Below the pieces are notes generated by a model. It worked only from the letters and a program-made list of their open reading frames with translations, made no database searches and was not told where the DNA came from. A stretch of DNA of 13,458 nt from Tangfeifania sp. GTDB lineage: Bacteria; Bacteroidota; Bacteroidia; Bacteroidales; Prolixibacteraceae. The stretch covers positions 1 through 13,458 of the forward strand of contig JAGYMR010000053.1 of assembly GCA_018400515.1 (NCBI GenBank), written 5' to 3'. The translations under genes and the position numbers were made by a program. This document shows positions 7,358-13,458 of the stretch, one piece after another. Every line of letters begins with the position of its first letter. The stretch's first letter is position 1.

Positions 7358-8689
7358 TTAATGTCTCGGAGGTTTAGCCAGCAGAATGGTGACCGCTCCC
7401 AGGATGCAGGCAATGCCTGCAATGATGAATGGGGTGAGCCAGGCCTGCGGTGTTTCTGCTCCCTGGGCAGCATCTTTAAACAGACCGGCAATTTGCGGCC
7501 CTGCAATGCCAGCAATCCCGTAGGCGAAAAATACGAATCCGTAATTTTTGCCCACGGTCTTATTCCCGAAAAAGTCGGCGGTGGCGGCAGGGAACAGTGC
7601 AAAGTTCCCTCCGAAGTTGAATCCGATGATGGCTGCAGCAACGATAAAGGTGGCCGTGGTGGACCCCAACCGGAATAACAACAGCATAATGATTCCCTGC
7701 AAAAGGCACATCAAAAAGATGGACAATCTGCGTCCGATCTTATCGGAAACAACGCCCCAGATAATGCGTCCAAGTCCGTTCAGAATGGCATAGGTGGCCA
7801 TTGCGGTTCCTGCTACCGAGCTTGCCCACTGGATGGTTGTTTTAAATTCGGGGTTTGCCGGATCCAGTGTTCCGATTTTGGAGAAGGTCAGCGAATCAAT
7901 GCCGAACAGTTTGATGCAGTATATGACCATCAGTCCGGCCAGGGCTGAAAAGACAAATGTGAGAAACAACATGTAAAACTGGGGTTTTCTCAGCATTTCC
8001 CTTGTTTCAAAATTGGTCTCCCCGGTAGCTTTCACTGAATTTGCCTCCGGAGGGACATACCCCCTGGGAAGCCATCCTTTGGGCGGATCTTTCATTACCA
8101 GGCTTCCGATAACTACCATGGCGGCAAAAATGATCCCGTACAGGATAAAAACACTTCGCACGCCATCGAGTCCGAACAGCTGGAGATTGTTGAGGAGTCC
8201 GCCCCCCCAGGAACCGGCCCATTTTACCCAGATAGTGGCCCCAAAGCCAAAACCGGCCACTGCCAGTCCGGTCAACATACCCTTCCGGTCGGGGAACCAT
8301 TTGACGCCTACGGCAATGGGCACCACATAAGCCAGTCCGATGCCCGCCCCGCCGATAATACCGATAAAAATGAGCTGTGTAAAAAAGCTGCTTCCGAAGA
8401 ACCCTGCCAGAACGTATCCAAGTCCCAGGGTAATACCTCCGGCCATGGCAAGTTTTTGGGGGCCCAGCGTGGCCAGTTTCCTGCCTGCCCAGATCATTAC
8501 CAGGGCAAAGAAAAAGAGGCCGGCAGAAAAAATCCAGGCGGCCTCACCCGCCGAAAATTGATAAACGCCATCGGCTGCGGTAAGTTTCGGAGTGAAAACC
8601 GACCATGCGTAAATAGCTCCAAGAGCCAGTTGTATCAGAATGGCTCCGATCACAACGAGCCACCGGTTCATTGTTTTTTGATTTTCCAT
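7358..8689 (-). CDS. MFS transporter, OFA (oxalate/formate antiporter) family
   Basis: A 443-residue integral membrane protein with about twelve hydrophobic segments (near 10-32, 50-68, 76-96, 104-125, 137-155, 178-198, 238-260, 290-312, 322-340, 346-366, 382-404 and 418-438). The OFA signature LGAIYAWSVF is at 23-32. NGLGRIIWG (304-312) contains R308, which probably matches Arg272 of the oxalate transporter OxlT. The position I align with OxlT Lys355 is Y390 (FFAYG), so the second substrate-binding charge seems to be missing. That argues against oxalate and for a monocarboxylate or other small acid, but the substrate is not established. The gene starts 24 bp after the acs stop on the same strand, so the two form an operon. 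The likely role is uptake or exchange of acetate or a related acid for Acs. M7 (8671) is an alternative start nearer the first membrane segment. Confidence 0.92.
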   Translation of the reverse strand: MENQKTMNRWLVVIGAILIQLALGAIYAWSVFTPKLTAADGVYQFSAGEAAWIFSAGLFFFALVMIWAGRKLATLGPQKLAMAGGITLGLGYVLAGFFGSSFFTQLIFIGIIGGAGIGLAYVVPIAVGVKWFPDRKGMLTGLAVAGFGFGATIWVKWAGSWGGGLLNNLQLFGLDGVRSVFILYGIIFAAMVVIGSLVMKDPPKGWLPRGYVPPEANSVKATGETNFETREMLRKPQFYMLFLTFVFSALAGLMVIYCIKLFGIDSLTFSKIGTLDPANPEFKTTIQWASSVAGTAMATYAILNGLGRIIWGVVSDKIGRRLSIFLMCLLQGIIMLLLFRLGSTTATFIVAAAIIGFNFGGNFALFPAATADFFGNKTVGKNYGFVFFAYGIAGIAGPQIAGLFKDAAQGAETPQAWLTPFIIAGIACILGAVTILLAKPPRH

Positions 8690-8713
8690 CGTTTGGTTTT
8701 TTGTCAGGTTTTA

Positions 8714-10639
8714 CTATTGCCGTTTTACTTCCACTTTAGCACCACTGATGATTTCTTCCACAACGCCCGGGTCGAGGAGGGTGGAAGTATCTCCGAGGTT
8801 GGTGGCATCGCCTTCGCCAATTTTGCGGAGGATGCGGCGCATAATTTTTCCGGAACGTGTTTTCGGAAGGCCGCTTACAATTTGGATCTTGTCGGGTTTG
8901 GCAATGGGACCGATAAATTTGGTGACGGTTGAACGGATCTCGTTTTCAATGTTTTCCATTTCGTCATCCGAAAGATCTTCACAGATCACGTAGGCATAAA
9001 TGCCTGACCCTTTTATTTCGTGGGGATAACCCACCACGGCAGATTCCACCACTTTGGGGTGCTGGTTGATGGCGTCTTCCACTTCGGCTGTTCCGATCCG
9101 GTGTCCGGAGACATTGATCACATCGTCAATCCTTCCGATGATCCGGTAGTACCCCTCTTCATCGCGTTTTGCACCGTCGCCGGTCAGGTACAAGCCCCGG
9201 AACGCTGAAAAATAGGTCATGTAGCACCGGTGGTGATCTCCATAGGTTGTCCGGAGCATTCCCGGCCAGGGGAATTTAATGCAGAGGATCCCCTCAACAC
9301 CATTTCCTTTCAGTTCATTTCCTTCGGGGTCGACAAGAATGGGCTGGATGCCAGGAAGCGGCAGGGTGGCCAGTGACGGTTTGGTGGGGGTAATGCCTGC
9401 CAGCGGGGAGATCATGATGCCCCCCGTTTCGGTTTGCCACCAGGTATCAACAATGGGGCAGCGACCTTTACCGACAAGGTCGTGGTACCAGCGCCAGGCT
9501 TCTTCATTGATGGGTTCCCCGACGGTTCCGAGGACTTTTATAGAGCTCAGGTCGTGGTTGTTGACCCACTCATCCCCCTGGGCAACAAGGGCACGGATCG
9601 CTGTGGGAGCAGTGTAGAACTGATTGACCTTGTATTTATCAACAACGTCCCAGAACCTCCCGGCATCGGGCCACGTGGGAACCCCTTCAAACATGATGGA
9701 GGTGGCACCTGCCAGCAGCGGACCATAAACGATGTAGGTGTGTCCGGTAACCCAGCCGATATCTGCCGTGCACCAGTAAATATCCCCGTCGTTATACTGG
9801 AATACATTTTTGAATGTGTATTCGGCAAAAACCATGTATCCGGCGGTGGTATGCACAACCCCTTTGGGCTTGCCCGTTGATCCCGAAGTATAAAGGATAA
9901 ACAGAAGGTCTTCTGAATCCATTACTTCAGCGGTGTTGTCGGTTCCTGCGTCCTTGATGAGGTCGTCCCACCAGATATCGCGATCCTTTTCAAAATTGAC
10001 TTCTTCTTCCGTGCGCTTCAGTACCACTGAATTTTTCACCGAGGGACAGCTTTTTAACGCCTCATCAGCAATGGCCTTCAGCGGAATGGCTTTTGTTCCG
10101 CGGAAACCGCCGTCGGAAGTGATAAGAACTTTTGCCTGCGCATCATGAATGCGGTCGGCCAGGGCCGTGGCTGAAAAACCTGCAAATACTATGGAATGAA
10201 TGGCTCCGATGCGGGCACATGCCAGCATGGCAACTGCCAGCTGGGGAACCATGGGCAGATAGATCGCAACCCGGTCACCTTTTTCCACACCCAGCTTCTT
10301 TAACCCATTGGCAAATTGTTTGACCTGATCAAACAACTCGCCGTATGTCAGTTTTATTTCACCCTCTTTCGGATCATTCGGTTCCCAGATGATGGCCACC
10401 TGATCTTTCCGCATGAACATGTTCCGTTCGAAAATGTTCTCGGTAATGTTCAGCTTTCCATTGACAAACCAATTGACATCCGGGGCACCGTCGCCCTCAA
10501 ATTTCCAATCCAGGACCCGGTCCCATTTTTTTCTCCAGAAATGACTTTCTGCAATGTTTCCCCAAAAACCTTCAGGATCAGAAACACTCTCCTTGTACTT
10601 TTGTAAATATTCAGCAAGACTGGTTATTTTGTTTACCAT
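8714..10639 (-). CDS. acs: Acetyl-CoA synthetase, AMP-forming
   Basis: A 641-residue, full-length member of the AMP-forming acyl-CoA synthetase (ANL) family, cytoplasmic. It converts acetate + ATP + CoA to acetyl-CoA + AMP + PPi, the high-affinity route for acetate use. The phosphate-binding loop is YTSGSTGKPKG (250-260). The acetate pocket matches acetyl-specific enzymes: V297/T298 in GWVTGH, V373 in GTVGEP, and the bulky W401 in WWQTETGG, which excludes longer acids. The C-terminal motif PKTRSGKIMRR (592-602) carries K598, the lysine equivalent to K609 of Salmonella Acs, which is acetylated by Pat to switch the enzyme off and restored by sirtuin CobB. Both kinds of modifier are encoded downstream on the same strand. 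It is the first gene of an operon with the OFA transporter and starts beside a 613-bp divergent control region. The ATG at 10639 gives the family's normal N-terminus. Confidence 0.97.
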   Translation of the reverse strand: MVNKITSLAEYLQKYKESVSDPEGFWGNIAESHFWRKKWDRVLDWKFEGDGAPDVNWFVNGKLNITENIFERNMFMRKDQVAIIWEPNDPKEGEIKLTYGELFDQVKQFANGLKKLGVEKGDRVAIYLPMVPQLAVAMLACARIGAIHSIVFAGFSATALADRIHDAQAKVLITSDGGFRGTKAIPLKAIADEALKSCPSVKNSVVLKRTEEEVNFEKDRDIWWDDLIKDAGTDNTAEVMDSEDLLFILYTSGSTGKPKGVVHTTAGYMVFAEYTFKNVFQYNDGDIYWCTADIGWVTGHTYIVYGPLLAGATSIMFEGVPTWPDAGRFWDVVDKYKVNQFYTAPTAIRALVAQGDEWVNNHDLSSIKVLGTVGEPINEEAWRWYHDLVGKGRCPIVDTWWQTETGGIMISPLAGITPTKPSLATLPLPGIQPILVDPEGNELKGNGVEGILCIKFPWPGMLRTTYGDHHRCYMTYFSAFRGLYLTGDGAKRDEEGYYRIIGRIDDVINVSGHRIGTAEVEDAINQHPKVVESAVVGYPHEIKGSGIYAYVICEDLSDDEMENIENEIRSTVTKFIGPIAKPDKIQIVSGLPKTRSGKIMRRILRKIGEGDATNLGDTSTLLDPGVVEEIISGAKVEVKRQ

Positions 10640-11252
10640 AGCTAAAAAATTTTAATTAAAAATATTTGTGAATACTTAAATGCTGGTCGTAAGCAAAAAG
10701 CTTAATATGTAAACACTCCCGAAGAACGCTTCTGGCTTGTGGAAAACCGGATAAAATTGTTAGCGTTTATAATGGCTTCGGAAGGATTTTCGAAGTTAAA
10801 ACGAAAGGGATTGTATGGTCTCTGGACGTCTTGCACGTTCCTGTTTTTTAGTTTACAATAACCGTCTGCGAAACACGGCTGAATTTAATACAAAAAATGG
10901 GTATTTTGAAAGGAATCTATTATATTGTATAACACCTGGTTGATTTCACTGATTCCTGTTCAAAAACCGGGATATTTTCAATCATTTTTAGTATATTCAG
11001 GGGCTTATCCTTTTAGAAAAATCCTTTTTGTGGAAATAGGATTGTGCTTGTGGTCAACTGCATTGGAATACGAGAAAAAATGTGTTCGTGAACTGCTGTA
11101 GTCGTTTGCGGGACAGAGTCATACAGGAAACTCCTTTTTCAGGCAGTAATTAACACGAAAAAATGATCCTATGGTATAAAACATAAATAAAGGTGAGAAA
11201 TGTTATCAATTAGTTGGTCCGATTGTTCTAAATTCGGCTCAAAGACCAAGCC
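10640..11252. other. Divergent non-coding region between acs and ptb-buk
   Basis: 613 bp without a frame of useful length on either strand, and no tRNA or repeat array seen. It must hold the promoters of acs (leftward) and ptb-buk (rightward). Near acs there is an AT-rich stretch with the 12-bp palindrome ttttaattaaaa (10650-10661). Short imperfect hairpins are possible at 10690-10704 (taagc/gctta) and 11020-11043 (aatcct/aggatt). No exact TAnnTTTG element was found on either strand. The nearest is TAAATTCG at 11229-11236, just before ptb. The length is large for a region serving only two promoters. Confidence 0.6.
11229..11236 (+). promoter_or_regulatory. Possible -7 element for ptb-buk
   Basis: TAAATTCG matches the Bacteroidota -7 consensus TAnnTTTG at all but one fixed position. 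It would give a very short leader before the ATG at 11253. No convincing TTTG element was seen at the expected distance upstream, so this is weak. Confidence 0.25.
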
Positions 11253-12155
11253 ATGTATGTCCAAAATATGAATGACCTGCTGGAGCAGGTAAAAATGCAG
11301 CCCCAACGGAGGCTGGTTGCAGTGAACGGTGTTGACATCAATACCCTCGAAGCATTGAATGTAGCGGTTGAGCGGGGATGGGTCACCCCTATCCTGACAG
11401 GTGACCGGGACGAGATAGAGGCCACATGCCATCACTTGAGCCTGGATGTTAAAAAATACCGGATCATCCATACCGGTTCAGAGCGTGAAGCTGTTGAGAA
11501 GGCAGTGGACCTGATCCATGATGGTGGGGCGGATCTGATCATGAAAGGCCTTGTATCAACCGATAAATTTATGCGGGTGCTTTTGAAAAAAGAGTACGGA
11601 CTTGTTCCTTCCAAAGGTGTGTTAAGCCATGTGTCCCTCATGGATCATCCCAATTACCATAAACTGCTCATTTTTTCGGATGCAGGGGTGATTCCTTATC
11701 CCGACCTGCAGCAAAAAATACTGATGACCGGTTACCTGATCCATACCGCCCATTCGCTGGGCATCCAAAAACCTAAAGTGGCTGTAATTGCCCCGACCGA
11801 ACAGATCATTATCTCTATCCAGTCCTGCATGGACGGGGCGACCATTGCCAAGATGTCGGAGCACCGGCAGATTGAAGGGGGAGAAGTGGATGGCCCCATG
11901 GCGCTGGATGTTGCCATCAGCCGTGAAGCAGCCCGGATAAAAGGATTTACTTCCCCGGTGGCGGGAAATGCCGATTGTCTGCTTTTCCCGAACATTGATG
12001 CCGCCAATGTTTTTTATAAAACCAATTCAAAGCTGTGCAAGGCACAAATGGCAGGGATCATTGCAGGTGCCAAGGTCCCTGCTGTGGTGTCATCGCGGGG
12101 CGACAGCGAAAAGACCAAGTTGAACTCCATTGCCATGGCTACATTACTCAGTTAA
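11253..12155 (+). CDS. ptb: Phosphate butyryltransferase (phosphate acyltransferase)
   Basis: A 300-residue protein of the phosphate acetyl/butyryltransferase family, of usual Ptb length. It interconverts an acyl-CoA and orthophosphate with acyl phosphate and CoA. Supporting motifs are LIMKGLVST (95-103), SLMDHP (128-133), the family signature VDGPMALDVAIS (212-223) and GNADCLLFPNIDAANVFYK (238-256). Pairing with butyrate kinase only 4 nt downstream points to butyrate or branched-chain acids (isobutyrate, isovalerate) rather than acetate. The direction in the cell is most likely acid formation with ATP gain, though uptake of the acid is possible. The start is uncertain: M6 at 11268 also fits. 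No Shine-Dalgarno sequence precedes either start. The gene is transcribed away from acs, so fatty-acid release and acetate capture can be controlled separately. Confidence 0.93.
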   Translation: MYVQNMNDLLEQVKMQPQRRLVAVNGVDINTLEALNVAVERGWVTPILTGDRDEIEATCHHLSLDVKKYRIIHTGSEREAVEKAVDLIHDGGADLIMKGLVSTDKFMRVLLKKEYGLVPSKGVLSHVSLMDHPNYHKLLIFSDAGVIPYPDLQQKILMTGYLIHTAHSLGIQKPKVAVIAPTEQIIISIQSCMDGATIAKMSEHRQIEGGEVDGPMALDVAISREAARIKGFTSPVAGNADCLLFPNIDAANVFYKTNSKLCKAQMAGIIAGAKVPAVVSSRGDSEKTKLNSIAMATLLS

Positions 12156-12159
12156 CCTG

Positions 12160-13254
12160 ATGCAGCAGATGTACCGAATTCTTGCCATCAATCCGGGATC
12201 TACCTCTACCAAATTTGCGGTTTTTTTTAATGACCGGTGCGTATTGAAAAAGAATATCCGGCATTCCCTCGATGAATTGCTGCGCTATAAAAAGGTGGTT
12301 GATCAGTTTGATCTCCGGAAAGGATGTATTGTTGATGCGTTGGTGGAGGCGGGAATCGAAGTGGATTCAATAAAAATTGTCATTGGGCGGGGAGGTTTGA
12401 CATATCCGCTGGAATCGGGGGTTTATAAGGTGAATAACCTGATGCTCCAAGATGCCAGGGAGGGGGTGCTGGGGCAGCATGCCAGTAATCTGGGACCCCT
12501 GCTGGCCGACTATGTATCCCTGCAGATCCCCGGAGCAAAGGCTTATATCGCTGATCCTGTTGTGACCGATGAACTGCAGGATGTAGCACGCATCTCCGGA
12601 CACCCCCGGTTCAAAAGGCTTTCCATTTTTCACGCGCTGAACCAAAAAGCCACCGCCCGCCATCATGCCCGGAAAATGGGGAAGGATTACGAAACCCTTA
12701 ATCTGATCGTAACCCACCTGGGCGGCGGTATTTCCGTTGGTGCGCACCGCAAAGGCCGGGTAGTGGATGTGAATAATGCCTTTGACGGGGAGGGGCCTTT
12801 CAGTCCTGAACGTTCCGGAACATTGCCCGTGGGACAGGTAATCAGTCTGTGCATGAGCGGAAAGTTTACCGAAGCCCAGATCCGCCGGATGGTGGTGGGG
12901 GAAGGGGGGTATGTCGCTTACCTCGGAACCAATAACGCCCGGCAGGTGAAGGAGATGGCTGAGGCAGGCAACGAAAAAGCCGCCCTGATCCAGGAAGCTT
13001 TGTTGTATCAGGTGGCCAAAATCATCGGCGAAATGGCAGTGGTGCTCGAGGGAGCCGTGGATGGCATTCTGCTTACGGGCGGACTTGCCTACAACCCGCA
13101 GGTGGAAGATTATATCCGTAAAAAAGCGGGTTTTATTGCCCCTGTTTTTAATTATCCGGGGGAAGATGAGCTGGAAGCCCTGGCAATGAATGCTCTGCGG
13201 GTGGCCAGCGGGGAGGTGGAAGTCATGGAATATAACCCTAAGGGTGGAATATAA
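12160..13254 (+). CDS. buk: Butyrate kinase
   Basis: A 364-residue member of the acetate/butyrate kinase (ASKHA) family. It makes acid + ATP from acyl phosphate + ADP, completing the Ptb-Buk substrate-level phosphorylation route. Diagnostic segments are ILAINPGSTSTK near the N-terminus, VTHLGGGISVGAHRKGRVVD in the middle followed by FDGEGPFSPERSGTLP, and ILLTGGLAYN near the C-terminus. These match Buk better than acetate kinase. I chose the ATG at 12160, 4 nt after the ptb stop. The ATG at 12169 is equally possible, since family proteins begin just before YRILAINPG. A TTG further upstream would overlap ptb and is unlikely. The last codons and the stop lie inside a 19-bp tandem duplication, so the short tail NPKGGI is probably not ancestral. 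Substrate chain length cannot be decided from sequence. Confidence 0.93.
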   Translation: MQQMYRILAINPGSTSTKFAVFFNDRCVLKKNIRHSLDELLRYKKVVDQFDLRKGCIVDALVEAGIEVDSIKIVIGRGGLTYPLESGVYKVNNLMLQDAREGVLGQHASNLGPLLADYVSLQIPGAKAYIADPVVTDELQDVARISGHPRFKRLSIFHALNQKATARHHARKMGKDYETLNLIVTHLGGGISVGAHRKGRVVDVNNAFDGEGPFSPERSGTLPVGQVISLCMSGKFTEAQIRRMVVGEGGYVAYLGTNNARQVKEMAEAGNEKAALIQEALLYQVAKIIGEMAVVLEGAVDGILLTGGLAYNPQVEDYIRKKAGFIAPVFNYPGEDELEALAMNALRVASGEVEVMEYNPKGGI

Positions 13255-13265
13255 CCCTCAGGGTG
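13227..13265 (+). repeat. Two-copy 19-bp tandem duplication with palindromic cores across the buk stop codon
   Basis: The unit ggaatataaccctNagggtg occurs at 13227-13246 and 13246-13265 (period 19), differing only at one central base (A in the first, C in the second). Each copy holds the small palindrome ACCCT-N-AGGGT. Together the two palindromes (13235-13245 and 13254-13264) can also pair as an 11-bp stem with one mismatch and an 8-nt loop. The buk TAA stop is at 13252-13254. No T-run follows, so it is not a standard terminator. Confidence 0.75.
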
Positions 13266-13367
13266 AAGCCGCTTTCTTCGTTGCCCGTATGCCGGAAAAT
13301 CATATTCTGCAGGAAGGGACAGGACAGTTTTCCCCTTTATAGAATCTATTTTGGAGGCATTCGTTAA

Positions 13368-13396
13368 CTTGTGAACCGGTTTGTCTCTTATTTTTG
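13368..13396 (+). promoter_or_regulatory. Candidate Bacteroidota-type promoter
   Basis: TATTTTTG at 13389-13396 is an exact match to the -7 consensus TAnnTTTG. CTTG at 13368-13371, 17 bp upstream, resembles the -33 element TTTG. It lies downstream of buk and points to the right edge, where a new gene or RNA would begin. Confidence 0.4.
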
Positions 13397-13404
13397 AAGC
13401 GAGC

Positions 13405-13446
13405 ATGAAATTTTTCATTCAAAAACTACACAAAAAGAATGAAAAA
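13405..13446. repeat. Overlapping ATGAAA/TTTCAT inverted repeats
   Basis: TTTTTCATTC (13411-13420) and GAATGAAAAA (13437-13446) are perfect 10-bp inverted arms around a 16-nt loop. The left arm also overlaps a second dyad, ATGAAA (13405-13410) with TTTCAT (13413-13418). The two pairings exclude each other. They lie just downstream of the candidate promoter, in what would be its leader. Confidence 0.4.
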
Positions 13447-13458
13447 ATGTTGTGAGAG
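13439..13458 (+). CDS. Possible start of a further gene, cut by the window end
   Basis: An ATG at 13439 opens a frame (M K K C C E) that continues to the window edge. It lies about 43 bp after the candidate -7 element. Too little is present to say anything about the product, and the frame could be chance. Confidence 0.2.

Noticed and set aside
12130..12162. TTG start for butyrate kinase overlapping ptb
   Set aside because: It adds a ten-residue extension not expected in the family, and ATG codons at 12160 and 12169 lie right before the conserved N-terminus.

Overview
The window looks like a chromosomal segment from a Bacteroidota bacterium, probably an anaerobic or fermentative Bacteroidales/Marinilabiliales-type organism. 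This is inferred from three things: starts with no Shine-Dalgarno-like sequence in front of them, a TAnnTTTG-type -7 element near the right end, and the family variants of the encoded proteins. No sequence search was possible. There are no rRNA or tRNA genes, IS elements, CRISPR arrays or phage genes.

Layout. Bases 1-519 are AT-rich with no gene I can support. Five minus-strand genes then fill 520-10639. In transcription order these are an AMP-forming acetyl-CoA synthetase (acs, 10639-8714) and an OFA-type MFS transporter (8689-7358), a two-gene operon closed by a clear terminator; a fused ADP-forming acyl-CoA synthetase with a C-terminal GNAT acetyltransferase domain (7073-4377), followed by a strong hairpin; a Sir2-type NAD-dependent deacylase (4296-3553); and a large FAD/Fe-S D-2-hydroxyacid dehydrogenase (3450-520). 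A 613-bp non-coding region (10640-11252) separates acs from a divergent plus-strand operon, phosphate butyryltransferase (ptb, 11253-12155) and butyrate kinase (buk, 12160-13254). After buk lie a duplicated palindrome at its stop codon, a candidate promoter, and possibly the first codons of another gene at the right edge.

How the genes fit together. Almost everything acts on short acyl groups and acyl-CoA. Acs activates acetate with ATP to AMP. The fused synthetase can interconvert acyl-CoA and acid with ADP/ATP. Ptb-Buk converts acyl-CoA to acid plus ATP through an acyl phosphate. The transporter probably moves a small carboxylate, and the FAD/Fe-S enzyme probably feeds in carbon from D-lactate or a similar 2-hydroxyacid. 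The window also holds the three parts of a reversible lysine-acetylation switch: a Pat-like GNAT domain, a sirtuin, and Acs with the target-lysine motif intact (K598). Unlike what I recall of enterobacterial Pat, the synthetase half keeps the catalytic residues E218, H257 and H541, so this protein may be both a working enzyme and a protein acetyltransferase. That is the most interesting point here. The component families are all known; the linkage and the apparently active fusion are what deserve testing.
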